In this document: positions 23,891 through 33,070 of the stretch, in pieces
Layout of the letters: every line of letters begins with the position of its first letter
How positions within the stretch are numbered: the stretch's first letter is position 1
Source of the DNA: Tamaricihabitans halophyticus
Lineage (GTDB): Bacteria; Actinomycetota; Actinomycetes; Mycobacteriales; Pseudonocardiaceae
Direction of reading: 5' to 3'
Length of the DNA stretch: 64,000 bases
Assembly: GCF_004340875.1 (NCBI RefSeq)
Contig: NZ_SLXQ01000008.1
Span: 124,001 to 188,000, forward strand
Made by a program: the position numbers and the translations under genes
Notes under the pieces: generated by a model
The model's database searches: none
Told to the model about the DNA's origin: nothing
Seen by the model: only the letters and a program-made list of their open reading frames with translations

Positions 23891-24991
23891 TCAGTTGGGA
23901 CGGCGGTAGAAGGGAGTTGGCACGACGGTGTATGGCTCGTGGCGACCGCGGATATCGGCAACTAGCTCGGTCCCCGGGGTTGCCGAGGACGCGGCCACGT
24001 ACGCAAGGGCAACGGGATGGCCGAGCGTGGGGGACAGCGCGCCGCTGGTGATCTCGCCGAGCTGGGTGCCATCGGACGCGCAGACCGGATAGCCGTGTCT
24101 GGCCGCCCTGCGGCCGGAGCCGGTCAGCCCGACGAGGGTCCGCTCTGGTTCAACTCGGGCACGTTCGGCGAGCGCGGCCTTGCCGACGAACTCGCCCGGT
24201 TTGTCGAGTTTGACGACCCTGCCGAGCCCGGCCTCGAACGGCGTTCGGTCCGCGGTGAGCTCGTTGCCGTACAACGGCATCGCCGCTTCGAGCCGCAGCG
24301 TGTCGCGACAGGCGAGCCCGGCCGCGTGCAGTTCGTGCTCCGCGCCGGCCGTGCTGAGCAGGTTCCACAAGTGTGGGGCGAAATCCGCCGCGCAGTACAG
24401 TTCGAAGCCGTCTTCACCGGTGTAGCCGGTGCGGGCGAGTAGCACATCGGTGCCGTCGATCTGGGTGGGCGTGCTGGCGTAATACCGCAGCGCGGACAGC
24501 TCCGCGTCGGTGAGCTTTCCGACGATCGCGGCCGAGCGCGGTCCCTGCACGGCGATCAGCGCGTACTCCGCGGAACGGTCCGTGACCGTGGCTTCCGGGA
24601 AGCCTTCCGCACGCGCGGTCAGCGCGGCCAGGACCGTCGCGGCGTTGGCGGCGTTGGCCACGACAAGAAAGCGGCGCTCGGCCAGCCGGTACACGACGAG
24701 ATCGTCGAGTACGCCGCCGTCTTCCTGGCAGAGCATCGTGTACCGAGCTCTGCCGATCTTCACCGCGGACAGGTTGCCGACCAGCGCGTAGTCGAGCGCG
24801 GCCGCCGCCTGTTCGCCAGTGATGTCGATCTCAGCCATATGCGAGAGGTCGAAGAGGCCGGCTGTTCGCCGGACCGCGTGGTGTTCGGCGAGTTCGCTGG
24901 TGTACTTGACCGGCATCCGCCAGCCGGCGAAGTCGGTGAACTGCGCGCCAAGTTGCTCGTGCACGGCGTGCAGTGGTGATGGTGTGCTCAA
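23891..24991 (-). CDS. gcvT: Glycine cleavage system T protein (aminomethyltransferase)
   Basis: 366-aa tetrahydrofolate-dependent aminomethyltransferase. The N-terminal FTDFAGWRMPVKY and LFDLSHMAEIDITG, the central ARTGYTGEDGFELYC and the C-terminal GEITSGALSPTLG are all family landmarks. Start TTG 24991, seven bases after GAGGAG; the TTGA overlaps the stop of a small upstream ORF. It is the first enzyme gene of a gcvT-gcvH-glyA operon under a tandem glycine riboswitch located about 230 bp upstream. Confidence 0.95.
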   Translation of the reverse strand: MSTPSPLHAVHEQLGAQFTDFAGWRMPVKYTSELAEHHAVRRTAGLFDLSHMAEIDITGEQAAAALDYALVGNLSAVKIGRARYTMLCQEDGGVLDDLVVYRLAERRFLVVANAANAATVLAALTARAEGFPEATVTDRSAEYALIAVQGPRSAAIVGKLTDAELSALRYYASTPTQIDGTDVLLARTGYTGEDGFELYCAADFAPHLWNLLSTAGAEHELHAAGLACRDTLRLEAAMPLYGNELTADRTPFEAGLGRVVKLDKPGEFVGKAALAERARVEPERTLVGLTGSGRRAARHGYPVCASDGTQLGEITSGALSPTLGHPVALAYVAASSATPGTELVADIRGRHEPYTVVPTPFYRRPN

Positions 24992-25182
24992 CGATCACTC
25001 CTCGATACTCGACCTTGCCGTGTCGGCGCCTGTTCGGCTGGCGGCGATAAGCCAATGGTGCGCGAGTGCCTGCCGGGGCGCGCGGGTGGGTGTGGCCGCC
25101 GAGCCCGCTGCTGGGTGGGGCACGGCTGGCGGGCTCGCGTCGGCGAGCGTGGCGGAGTGTCGGCGGTGCGGCGTGCGGGCAT
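24988..25182 (-). CDS. Possible 64-aa leader ORF between glycine riboswitch and gcvT
   Basis: An open frame from ATG 25182, preceded by GGAGCTCCG, to a TGA at 24988 that overlaps the gcvT TTG start. The product would be very rich in Arg and Pro (MPARRTADTPPRSPTRARQP...) and matches no family I know. Its coupling geometry suggests that its translation could affect gcvT initiation; it may also be a chance frame in GC-rich leader RNA. Confidence 0.35.
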   Translation of the reverse strand: MPARRTADTPPRSPTRARQPCPTQQRARRPHPPARPGRHSRTIGLSPPAEQAPTRQGRVSRSDR

Positions 25183-25224
25183 CGGAGCTCCTTCGGTCGG
25201 CGCGTGGGACGTGTCCCATCGCGT

Positions 25225-25408
25225 CAGGAACTCCCCCTCTGTCATCGCACCTGAGAGCTTCACCGCGATTTCGCGGCTTGCACCGTGGGTGAGGCGCTGG
25301 CGCGCCTGCTTTCCAGAGTGGCCTGACCACTGGCGGTATGGGTACCTGAGAGTTTCTGGGGAGTTTGCTCCTTCGGTGCCCCGTGTGTCCGCACGGAGAC
25401 TCTCCCGC
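25225..25408 (-). ncRNA. Tandem glycine riboswitch (gcvT element)
   Basis: Read on the minus strand, two glycine aptamers follow each other. The first runs from GGCGGGAGAG (25408) through CCGAAGGAGCAA (about 25376) to CTCTCAGGTAC (about 25352-25342); the second ends with CTCTCAGGTGCGATGACAGA followed by GGGG (about 25257-25232). The two CTCTCAGG arms and the GACAGAGGGG end are the classical consensus. In actinobacteria such tandem aptamers usually turn on glycine-cleavage genes when glycine is plentiful, and here gcvT-gcvH-glyA follow. Confidence 0.93.
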
Positions 25409-25560
25409 CAAGGTTTCCACGGCCAAGTATTCGGTTGTTCGGGTCGTTGTGTCGCCGTACCAGGTTCGTACGGTGCGTGACCGTGCCGGCCGCGCCCAGG
25501 CAGCCTAGCAAGCTGGCGCCACTCGGGGCCAGGGTCGACAGCCGTACGCGATCAACCGCG
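25409..25560. other. Spacer between the M20 gene end and the riboswitch
   Basis: No gene seen. It should hold the promoter for the riboswitch-gcv transcript. A perfect inverted repeat, CCGTAC-N7-GTACGG (25455-25473), may be an operator or a weak terminator of the M20 gene. Confidence 0.4.
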
Positions 25561-26838
25561 TCACTGGGTGGTGCAATAGTCGAGCGCGAGCACCGCGAGC
25601 GCGCGGGCGGTGGTGAGTACCTCGGCTACCGGGACGAACTCGTCCGGACCGTGCGCCACTCCGGCATCGCCGGGGCCGTAGTGCAGCGTGGGTATCCCGC
25701 CGATCCCGGTGAGCAGTCGGAGGTCACTGCCATAGGGCGCGCCCCAGGTCTGTTGCGGCGCGCCACCAGTGACCGCGGCGTGCGCGGCGCTCACTCGATC
25801 CGGTAGATCACTGTGCTCGGCGAGCTTGCCGGCGGCGAACTGGCCGCCCCACCATTCGACGGTGACCGGGTGCTCGCGTAGCCACGGATCCTCGGCATTG
25901 ACGGCGGCGATGGCGTTCTCGAGTTGCGCGCGGGCTTGCGCCACCGGTTCGTCCAGTGCGACGCCGAGCCGGCCCTCGGCGACCAGCAGATCGGGTACCG
26001 AGGAAGCCCAGTCGCCCGCCTGCACGGTGCCGATGGCCAACGGATAGGCGATATCCCAGCGGGACATCAGCGGGTCGACCGCGGCGTTGCGGGCGCGCTC
26101 CAACTCGCCAAGCGCACGCCATACCGGCCAGAACTTCTCGATCGCGCTGACTCCGGAGGTGCGACGGGAAGCGTGCGTGGCGTGGCCGCGCACCCGAAGC
26201 CGGAACGTCAGCGCGCCACCGTTCGCGGGCACCAGATCCAGACTGGTTGGTTCGGGGATCACGCAGGCATCCGCGCGCCATCCCCGTGCCAGCATCGCGT
26301 AGCTACCCAGCCCGCCGTCCTCCTCACCCTGCACGCTGGCCAGCAGCAGATCACCGCGCAATGGCACCGCGCAGCGACGCAGGGCGCGTACCGCCCATAC
26401 GGCGGCGAGCAGCCCCGCCTTCATGTCGCAGGAACCCCGGCCATGCACGGTTTCCCCGTCGAGTTGGCCGGAGAAGGGCTCGCCGCGGACCCAGGAGGCG
26501 CGGTCACCGGGTGGCACCACATCGATATGCCCGTTCAACAGCAGAGTCGGACCACCGCCGGTACCCGGTAGTCGCCCGACGAGCCCCCATGCCTCGTCGC
26601 GGTCGACCTCGACGCCGGGAAAGTCCGGCGCGGCGAGTGTTTCGGCCAACGGGATCCGCCAGTGATCGGTGTCCAGGCCGATCGTGCCGAACGTATCGGC
26701 GAGTTGCTGTTGTGCCTCGTGCTCCGCCGCGCTGCCGCCAACGCTCGGTACGCGCACCAGTGCGCTCAGGGAGCTGAGCAGTTCGTCCGCTGTCGCATCG
26801 ATCTCCCGCAGTACGCGTGCTCGCCAGTCGATCCCCAT
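25561..26838 (-). CDS. M20-family deacylase (ArgE/DapE-like)
   Basis: 425-aa metallopeptidase-fold deacylase acting in the cytoplasm. Metal ligands: LLLNGHIDVVPPGD near residue 105, GRGSCDMKAGLLA near 135 and ASVQGEEDGGLG near 170 (catalytic Glu pair), with the C-terminal histidine in GPGDAGVAHGPDEF. The dimerisation domain lies at about 205-320. This is the acetylornithine/succinyl-diaminopimelate deacylase type; the actual substrate is unknown because no arginine or lysine genes are adjacent. ATG 26838 has AAGGTG upstream. Divergent from the crotonase gene at 26989. Confidence 0.9.
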   Translation of the reverse strand: MGIDWRARVLREIDATADELLSSLSALVRVPSVGGSAAEHEAQQQLADTFGTIGLDTDHWRIPLAETLAAPDFPGVEVDRDEAWGLVGRLPGTGGGPTLLLNGHIDVVPPGDRASWVRGEPFSGQLDGETVHGRGSCDMKAGLLAAVWAVRALRRCAVPLRGDLLLASVQGEEDGGLGSYAMLARGWRADACVIPEPTSLDLVPANGGALTFRLRVRGHATHASRRTSGVSAIEKFWPVWRALGELERARNAAVDPLMSRWDIAYPLAIGTVQAGDWASSVPDLLVAEGRLGVALDEPVAQARAQLENAIAAVNAEDPWLREHPVTVEWWGGQFAAGKLAEHSDLPDRVSAAHAAVTGGAPQQTWGAPYGSDLRLLTGIGGIPTLHYGPGDAGVAHGPDEFVPVAEVLTTARALAVLALDYCTTQ

Positions 26839-26988
26839 CCGGGCACCTTAACGGTGCTCCGCGGATGATCGCCGTGCCGGCAACCAGTCGGCCTTGACCG
26901 TTTTTCGTTGGCAGCACAAACTGTTCCCGCGCGGGCAACCGCTCGCCGACCAACGCCGAGTGTCGCGTGGCGACTGGAGGAGAGCAGC

Positions 26989-27756
26989 GTGAGTGACGAG
27001 AGTGTGCTGACCGAGTTCGGCGACGGCATCGCGGTTATCACGATCAATCGACCGCACGCGCGCAACGCGGTGAACAAGGCCGTCGCCGAGGGCCTGGCCG
27101 CCGCGATCAACGAGTTCGACAGCCGAGCCGACCTGGTGATCGGCATTCTGACTGGAGCGGGCGGCACGTTCTGTTCCGGTATGGACTTGAAGGCCTTCAC
27201 CAAGGGGGAGTCGCCCGTCGTGGACGGGCGTGGCTTCGGTGGGCTGGCCCAGGCACCGCCAGGCAAACCGCTGATCGCCGCCGTCGAGGGCTGGGCGCTC
27301 GCCGGCGGATGTGAACTCGCGCTCAGCGCGGATCTGATCGTCGCCGCGAACGACGCCAAGTTCGGTATCCCGGAAGTCAAACGCGGACTGGTCGCCGCCG
27401 CGGGCGGGCTGCTGCGACTGCCAAAGGCCCTGCCGTATCAACTTGCCATGGAGGTGGCACTTACTGGTGATCCGCTGACCGCCACCGTCGCCCATCAGCA
27501 CGGACTGGTGAACACCGTGACCGAACCGGGTGAGGCGCTGACCGGTGCCAAGGAACTGGCCGGCCGGATCGCCAGGAACGGGCCGCTCGCGGTACGGGCG
27601 AGCAAGGAAATCCTGTCCGGTGCGGTCAACTGGACCGACGCCGAAGCGTTCGAACGGCAAGGGCCGATCGTCGGCAAGGTGATGACGTCGGCGGACGCGC
27701 TGGAAGGCGCGCGGGCTTTCGCCGAGAAGCGTGACCCGGTCTGGCGCGGCGAGTGA
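26989..27756 (+). CDS. Enoyl-CoA hydratase (both catalytic glutamates present)
   Basis: 255-aa crotonase. ITINRPHARNAVN opens the fold; TGAGGTFCSGMDL forms part of the oxyanion hole; GGCELAL carries the first catalytic Glu and KFGIPEVKRGL the second, so a true hydratase of an enoyl-CoA is likely. GTG 26989 follows GGAGGAG; an earlier in-frame start at 26908 lacks support. Its stop overlaps the start of the thioesterase gene (GTGA), implying one operon. The pair could hydrate and then release an acyl chain, but substrate length is not readable. Confidence 0.92.
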   Translation: MSDESVLTEFGDGIAVITINRPHARNAVNKAVAEGLAAAINEFDSRADLVIGILTGAGGTFCSGMDLKAFTKGESPVVDGRGFGGLAQAPPGKPLIAAVEGWALAGGCELALSADLIVAANDAKFGIPEVKRGLVAAAGGLLRLPKALPYQLAMEVALTGDPLTATVAHQHGLVNTVTEPGEALTGAKELAGRIARNGPLAVRASKEILSGAVNWTDAEAFERQGPIVGKVMTSADALEGARAFAEKRDPVWRGE

Positions 27757-28448
27757 CTCAGCAAGAGGATCAGCAGGAGGAGCTGGCCGAGCGGCGCGCC
27801 GCGGTTGCCGAGCTGGGAGCCGCGGTGCGCGCGCTGACCGATGCGGCGGTGGTCAGCGAGGTGGACGATGCGACGCTGCGCTCGGTCGCGGCCGCGGTTG
27901 CCGAGCTGGTTCCGTCCCTGACCGCGGCCAGGCGGGAGCGGCATGAGCGACCGGCAACCGACCCGCCTGGCTCTGGGCACCGGTGGTACAACCCGGTGAT
28001 CGGGGCCGGTAACCCGATGGCCCCACCGGTGCACGTCGAGCTGGTGGACGGCCGGGCGGTGGGCACCTGCGTGCTCGGCCTCGCCTACGAGGGTCCGCGC
28101 GGCTACGTGCACGGTGGGATCAGCGCCTTGCTGCTCGATCAGATTCTTGGGCACGCGCATGGCGCGAGCGGGCGGCCAGGGATGACGATCTCGTTGTCCC
28201 TGCGTTATCGCGGTCCGGTCCCGCTGAACACACCGCTGCGGATCACCGGATGGTTGGGTGAATCCGATCCCGGTCGTCCCAGTGATGCCGATGATCATGG
28301 CGATGACAGACAGCCGTCGCATGCTATTGGCACGATCAGCACCGCGGATGAACCCGATTCGGTGCTCGTGGAGGCCCGAGGTAAGTTCATCGTGCCCAAC
28401 CGCAAGCAGGTACAGCGGATCTTCGGGGGTGAGGACTTCGCGCGGTAG
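27753..28448 (+). CDS. PaaI-like hotdog-fold acyl-CoA thioesterase
   Basis: 231 aa. The C-terminal two thirds form a 4HBT hotdog domain: GPRGYVHGGISALLLDQILG contains the usual helix with HGG and Asp, followed by TISLSLRYRGPVPLNTPL. The N-terminal about 75 residues are a Glu/Ala-rich helical extension. Overlaps the crotonase stop by 4 bp and is convergent with a fadD gene (7 bp between stops). Likely hydrolyses a short or aromatic acyl-CoA; substrate uncertain. Confidence 0.85.
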   Translation: MTQQEDQQEELAERRAAVAELGAAVRALTDAAVVSEVDDATLRSVAAAVAELVPSLTAARRERHERPATDPPGSGHRWYNPVIGAGNPMAPPVHVELVDGRAVGTCVLGLAYEGPRGYVHGGISALLLDQILGHAHGASGRPGMTISLSLRYRGPVPLNTPLRITGWLGESDPGRPSDADDHGDDRQPSHAIGTISTADEPDSVLVEARGKFIVPNRKQVQRIFGGEDFAR

Positions 28449-28455
28449 GTGCGGC

Positions 28456-30051
28456 TCAGCCGGTTGACTCCGATGGCAGCCGGCCTGCCGCACGTTCGGC
28501 ACGCAGTTCGGTCTTGAGCACCTTGCCGCTGGGATTGCGCGGTAGTGCCGACACGATGGCGAGTTCCCGGGGCCGCTTGTAACCGGCGAGCCGGTCCGCG
28601 CACCATTCGCGCAACTCGGTGATTTCCGGCGGATCGGCCGGATCGCGCGGCGTGACCACCGCAAGCGGAGTCTCGCCCCAGGTGTCGTGCGGTACCCCGA
28701 TCAGCGATACCTCGGCGATCTTGTCGTGTCCGGCGAGCACGTCCTCAACTTCGGCACAGTAGATGTTCTCCCCGCCGGAGATGATCATGTCCTTCTTTCT
28801 GTCCACAACATACAGATAGCCGTCCTCGTCTTCCCTGACCAGGTCGCCGGAATGGAACCAGCCGCCGGCAAAGGCCTCGGCGGTCTCCCGCGGTTTGCCC
28901 CAGTACTCCTTCATCACCATGGGCCCGCGGTAGACGATCTCGCCGACCTGTCCGCGTGGTACGTCCCGCATCTGGTCGTCCACGACCCGTACTTCGACGT
29001 TGAGCATGGGCGTACCCACCGAACCGATCTTGCGGACCGCGTCCTCGCCGCGCAGCAGCGTCGTGACCGGACTGCACTCGGTCTGCCCGAATGCCGTGTT
29101 CACTTCGGCCTGCGGGAAGGTATCGATCATCGTGCGCAGCAGTGTGGTGGACGCGGGTGCGGCGCCCCAGGAAATGCGGCGCAGCGCGGAAAGGTCGCGG
29201 TTGGCGATGTCCGGAACCGCGCAGACCGCTTGCCACTGCGCGGGTACCAGGAAACAGGCCGATACCTGTTCGCGTTCCAGTATGTCCACTGTGGTCACCG
29301 GGTCGAACTGGCCGGAGGGCAGCAACACGGTACGTCCGCCGGTGAGCAGCGTGGGCAGTAGGCCGGAGAGCCCGGCGATGTGGAACAGCGGCGCCGCCGC
29401 GAGCCATACCCGGTCATCCTCCGAGGTGCCGAGATGCACCAGGTTGCTGAAGGCATGCAGCAGCAGGTTCTGGTGGGTGAGCACCGCGCCCTTCGGGCGG
29501 CCCGTGGTGCCCGAGGTGTACATGATGAAGGCTGGTTCGTGTTCGTCCACGGTCAGTTCGTCGAACGAGGCGTCCGCGGAGGCGAGTGCTCGCGCGTAGT
29601 CCTCGCCGGCCGGACTGTCCGGCGGTCGCTCGCCGTTCACGATCAGGCAGTCGCGGACCTCGGGCGCCTGGGCGAGCGCTTTCGCCAGTACCTCGGCATG
29701 TGCCGCGTCCACGACGACGACGCGGCTGCCGCTGTCGGTCAACGCGTAGGCGATCTCGTCGGCAACCAGCCGGAAGTTGATCGGTACGCCGATCGCGCCG
29801 AGCCGCGTGACGGCCAGGAAGCTTTCGATGACCTCGAGGCAGTTGAAGCCGAGTACGGCAACCCGGTCGCCGCGGCCGACCCCGCGATCCCGCAGGGCGT
29901 TCGCCAGACGACTGACGCGTTCGTCGCAGTCCCGGTAGCTCAGGGTCGTGTCACCGAACCGGAAGGCGATCTCGTCGGGAATCTTCCTGGCGTGCCGCGC
30001 GAGCTGATCGCTCATCGTCATCCCACGGCCAGTCATATGTGCTGTGCTCAT
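28456..30051 (-). CDS. Acyl-CoA ligase (FadD / AMP-binding), first of three
   Basis: 531-aa adenylate-forming enzyme that activates a carboxylic acid to its CoA thioester using ATP. Core motifs: IMYTSGTTGRPKGAV near residue 165, NTAFGQTECSP near 310, YLYVVDRKKDMIISGGENIY near 405, and the C-terminal lysine region LPRNPSGKVLKTEL. Several in-frame starts exist; ATG 30051 (MSTAHMTGRG) has AAGG five bases before it, and a later one at MSDQLARH is possible. It is divergent from the racemase gene; a perfect 15-bp palindrome lies 44 bp upstream. Chain type not predictable; short/medium or branched acids fit the neighbours. Confidence 0.9.
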   Translation of the reverse strand: MSTAHMTGRGMTMSDQLARHARKIPDEIAFRFGDTTLSYRDCDERVSRLANALRDRGVGRGDRVAVLGFNCLEVIESFLAVTRLGAIGVPINFRLVADEIAYALTDSGSRVVVVDAAHAEVLAKALAQAPEVRDCLIVNGERPPDSPAGEDYARALASADASFDELTVDEHEPAFIMYTSGTTGRPKGAVLTHQNLLLHAFSNLVHLGTSEDDRVWLAAAPLFHIAGLSGLLPTLLTGGRTVLLPSGQFDPVTTVDILEREQVSACFLVPAQWQAVCAVPDIANRDLSALRRISWGAAPASTTLLRTMIDTFPQAEVNTAFGQTECSPVTTLLRGEDAVRKIGSVGTPMLNVEVRVVDDQMRDVPRGQVGEIVYRGPMVMKEYWGKPRETAEAFAGGWFHSGDLVREDEDGYLYVVDRKKDMIISGGENIYCAEVEDVLAGHDKIAEVSLIGVPHDTWGETPLAVVTPRDPADPPEITELREWCADRLAGYKRPRELAIVSALPRNPSGKVLKTELRAERAAGRLPSESTG

Positions 30052-30094
30052 CGGCATCCTTGGCGATGGAGGGGACACTGGTTGATACGGGCGG

Positions 30095-30109
30095 GTTGGT
30101 ACTACCAAC
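30095..30109. promoter_or_regulatory. Perfect palindrome GTTGGTA-c-TACCAAC in the fadD/racemase divergent region
   Basis: Fifteen bases with 7-bp perfect arms around one base, placed 44-58 bp upstream of the fadD start. Size and position fit a TetR-type operator. No second copy was noticed in the window. Confidence 0.55.
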
Positions 30110-30223
30110 AAGTGGGGGAGATATGTCACATCCTCGGCGAGTCATGCGGCACGGTCAACCCTGACTGTTCCGCGCACTTGCGGGGGAGTGTGCCGGTGTC
30201 GTAGAAACGGTCATTATTGACTG

Positions 30224-31354
30224 TTGACTGTGGCCGAGGTTCTGCTCGGTCGGAAATGGGGCGCGGTGCCGGGACCATTGGCGGGCCTACGAGTGATTGA
30301 GCTGGCCGGAATCGGCCCCGGGCCGCATGCCGCGATGCAGTTCGCCGATCTGGGCGCGGATGTTGTGCGCATCGAACGGCCCAGCAAGGGCGACGCGTCA
30401 CCGGGAGACGCGACGCTGCGTGGCCGCCGGCGCGCCGGAGTGAACCTCCGCGACGAGGAAGGCAAGCGGCTCGTGCTCGATCTCGTCGAACGGGCCGACG
30501 TGCTACTGGAAGGTTTCCGGCCCGGCGTCACCGAACGACTCGGGCTCGGCCCTGATGACTGTTTCGCGCGCAATCCGCGGTTGATCTATGGCCGGATGAC
30601 CGGCTGGGGCCAGCACGGTCCGCTCGCCGAGCGTGCCGGCCACGACATCAACTACATCGCGATGACCGGGATCCTGCACGCGATCGGTCGGGCCGACCAG
30701 CGGCCAGTACCACCACTGAACATGGTCGGTGACTTCGGCGGAGGTTCGATGTTCCTCCTGACCGGGGTACTTGCCGCGTTGTGGGAGCGGGAGCGTTCTG
30801 GCAAGGGTCAGGTGGTCGACGCCGCCATGGTGGACGGTGCCGGGGTGCTCAGCCAGATGGTCTGGGCGTTTCGCGGCCAGGGTGGCTGGTCGGACGAGCG
30901 CGGGGTCAACCTGCTCGACGGCGCCGCACCGTTCTACGACACCTACGAATGCGCGGACGGCCGCTATATGGCGGTTGGCTCGCTGGAGCCGCAGTTCTAC
31001 GCGGCGCTGCTCGATGGTCTCGGGCTTGCCGACGCGGAGTTGCCGGCGCAGGGCGATCGGGACGGATGGCCCATTCTGCGCAAGCGGTTTACTGAGGTTT
31101 TCGCCAGTCGTACCAGGGACGAATGGACGGCGGTGTTCGAGGGCACGGACGCCTGTGTGGCCCCGGTGTTGACTTTCGCCGAGGCGCCCACGCATCCGCA
31201 TGCCGCCGAGCGCGCCGGTTTTCTGGAGATCGACGGAGTTACCCAACCCGCACCGGCGCCACGTTTCTCCCGGACCGTGCCCGCCGAACCCGTCGCGCCG
31301 GCCGCGCTGGACACCGAAGCCAGTGCGGTGCTCGCGGAGTGGTCGACGGACTGA
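30224..31354 (+). CDS. Alpha-methylacyl-CoA racemase (CaiB/BaiF family III)
   Basis: 376 aa, family III CoA-transferase fold but with racemase features. [23 protein letters not shown] is the usual opening; [23 protein letters not shown] carries the His and Asp that act as acid/base pair in the mycobacterial enzyme [11 protein letters not shown] and APFYDTYEC follow. It interconverts the 2R and 2S isomers of 2-methylacyl-CoA esters, needed to degrade methyl-branched chains. The start is uncertain: TTG 30224, GTG 30230 and GTG near 30266 (PGPLAGLRV) are possible. A direct repeat TTGACTG-TTGACTG lies at the 5' end. It is followed 74 bp later by an HSD10-like SDR. Confidence 0.9.
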   Translation: MTVAEVLLGRKWGAVPGPLAGLRVIELAGIGPGPHAAMQFADLGADVVRIERPSKGDASPGDATLRGRRRAGVNLRDEEGKRLVLDLVERADVLLEGFRPGVTERLGLGPDDCFARNPRLIYGRMTGWGQHGPLAERAGHDINYIAMTGILHAIGRADQRPVPPLNMVGDFGGGSMFLLTGVLAALWERERSGKGQVVDAAMVDGAGVLSQMVWAFRGQGGWSDERGVNLLDGAAPFYDTYECADGRYMAVGSLEPQFYAALLDGLGLADAELPAQGDRDGWPILRKRFTEVFASRTRDEWTAVFEGTDACVAPVLTFAEAPTHPHAAERAGFLEIDGVTQPAPAPRFSRTVPAEPVAPAALDTEASAVLAEWSTD

Positions 31355-31428
31355 TCGTTCCGGCGTTGGCCGGCAAGGGACCCGAAGTGCCGCGAGCGCG
31401 CCGCGCGCCGCGTGAGTGAGGAGGACGT

Positions 31429-32190
31429 ATGGATGTCGCAGGCGGCGTTGCCCTGATCACCGGTGGCGCCTCAGGACTTGGCCTGGCTACCGCCAAGCGG
31501 TTACTTGCGGCCGGCGCCAAGGTCACGATCCTGGATCTGCCGACCTCGGCGGGCGCGGAGGTAGCGGCCGAGCTCGGCGCGGATGTGGCGTTCGCGCCCG
31601 GGGACGTGACCGACGAGCAGCAGGTCGCCGCCGCGCTGGATGTCGCGGCGGGGCAGGGCCCATTGCGGGTCGTGGTGAACTGCGCCGGTACGGGCAACGC
31701 GATGCGGGTGGTGGGTAAGAAGGGACCGTTCCCGCTGGACGCGTTCAACAAGATCGTGCAGATCAACCTGATCGGCACGTTCAACGTGATCCGGCTGGGC
31801 GCCGAACGGATGCTGGCGCACGATCCGGTCGGTGAGGAACGCGGCGTCATCGTGAACACCGCCTCGGCGGCCGCCTTTGACGGCCAGATCGGTCAGGCGG
31901 CCTACTCGGCGTCGAAGGGCGGCGTAGTCGGGATGACGCTGCCGATCGCGCGGGACCTCGCCAGCCACGCGATTCGCGTGGTGACCATCGCGCCGGGACT
32001 GTTCGACACCCCACTGCTGGCGGGGGCCTCGGAGGAGGTGAAGGCTTCGCTCGGCCAGCAGGTGCCTCATCCCGCGCGGCTCGGCGTGCCGGACGAGTTC
32101 GGCGCGCTCGCCGCGCATATCGTGGCGAATCCGATGCTCAATGGCGAAGTGATCCGGCTCGACGGCGCGATCCGGATGGCACCGCGCTAG
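31429..32190 (+). CDS. SDR: 3-hydroxyacyl-CoA dehydrogenase type 2 (HSD10-like)
   Basis: 253-aa short-chain dehydrogenase. NAD site [15 protein letters not shown] at the start, NCAGTGNA, catalytic YSASKGG near residue 160, and PGLFDTPLL, which is typical of the HSD17B10/2-methyl-3-hydroxybutyryl-CoA dehydrogenase type. Expected to oxidise a 3-hydroxyacyl-CoA to the 3-oxo form. ATG 31429 follows GAGGAGG. With the racemase just upstream it suggests breakdown of alpha-methyl-branched acyl-CoAs (inference). Confidence 0.9.
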   Translation: MDVAGGVALITGGASGLGLATAKRLLAAGAKVTILDLPTSAGAEVAAELGADVAFAPGDVTDEQQVAAALDVAAGQGPLRVVVNCAGTGNAMRVVGKKGPFPLDAFNKIVQINLIGTFNVIRLGAERMLAHDPVGEERGVIVNTASAAAFDGQIGQAAYSASKGGVVGMTLPIARDLASHAIRVVTIAPGLFDTPLLAGASEEVKASLGQQVPHPARLGVPDEFGALAAHIVANPMLNGEVIRLDGAIRMAPR

Positions 32191-32220
32191 CGGCGATCAG
32201 CCAACCCGTCGCCTCGCTCC

Positions 32221-32319
32221 CAGTGACCGCGAGATCCCTCAAGATTGCGGTTCAGCGGAGCCCGGCTACCGCACCCTCACCCACGTTTCTCTTCAGAACG
32301 CGGTCACTGAGGGTGCGGT
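32221..32319. terminator. Two interlocking inverted repeats between convergent genes
   Basis: Repeat 1: CAGTGACCGCG (32221-32231) with CGCGGTCACTG (32299-32309). Repeat 2: ACCGCACCCTCA (32268-32279) with TGAGGGTGCGGT (32308-32319). Both are perfect, and the two right arms overlap by two bases, so the hairpins compete. Location between a plus-strand SDR and a minus-strand TetR gene suggests bidirectional termination, although the loops are long. Confidence 0.5.
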
Positions 32320-32322
32320 TGG

Positions 32323-32952
32323 TTACTCGTCGAACAACATCCGGCGTGCGGTTGCCTTCCACAGCTCGACGTGTGGGTCGGTGCTCGGTGGACGGTCTTC
32401 GAAGGTGTACGGCATCGCCGCCCCACGCATACTGGTGAACAACAGCTTGCGCATCTCGTCATAGCGTGCGTTGGCGCGGATCTCCGGCCCCCAGATCCGG
32501 TCGGTGACCGAACGGATCGCGGCGTGCAGGCCGCGTTCCTCCGGGCGTAGTGCCGACGCGAGCGCAGGATTGGTCCGTGCGGCGGTCCACAATTCCATCG
32601 CCGCCCAGAAATGTGGTTCGTGGAAGGTGGTCCAGAGCAACTCGATGCACCGGTCGACGCGCTCCGGGCCTTCCGGGGCGTCCTCCAGCCGGGCGGCCGC
32701 CCGTTCCTCGGTCTGCTTGAGGCGATTGGTCGCCAGATGGTTGGCCGCGGCCACGAGCAGGCCGTCCCTGGAAGGAAAGTGATGCAGCAGCCTTCCTCGA
32801 GAGACTCCGGCCTTGGCTTGGATGACCAGGGTCGACGCACCCGAATAGCCGTGCTCGACAAGGCAGTCCACCGCCGCGTCCAGGATCAACGCCCGGCTGT
32901 CGGCAGTGCGTTCTTGTCGGGTGCGCGGGGCATGCGAGTAAGTCCGAACCAC
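32323..32952 (-). CDS. TetR-family regulator
   Basis: 209 aa. N-terminal helix-turn-helix domain about residues 18-65 (ALILDAAVDCLVEHGYSGAS; AGVSRGRLLHHFPSRDGLL), then an all-helical ligand domain. GTG start at 32952. Divergent from the second fadD gene with 118 bp between the starts, so it probably regulates that fadD-thiolase-LLM operon, as TetR proteins for acyl-CoA genes often do. I did not find a clear long palindrome in the shared spacer. Confidence 0.9.
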   Translation of the reverse strand: MVRTYSHAPRTRQERTADSRALILDAAVDCLVEHGYSGASTLVIQAKAGVSRGRLLHHFPSRDGLLVAAANHLATNRLKQTEERAAARLEDAPEGPERVDRCIELLWTTFHEPHFWAAMELWTAARTNPALASALRPEERGLHAAIRSVTDRIWGPEIRANARYDEMRKLLFTSMRGAAMPYTFEDRPPSTDPHVELWKATARRMLFDE

Positions 32953-33070
32953 CCGGACAGCGTACTTGGCCGGCCTTGTTCGGAGCTAGAAACAGTCGGG
33001 ATTGACCGCTAAGACCGAGAATGCGAGGCTCGACGTAGGCGCGCCGCGCACAGGGTTCGAGGAGGAGCCG

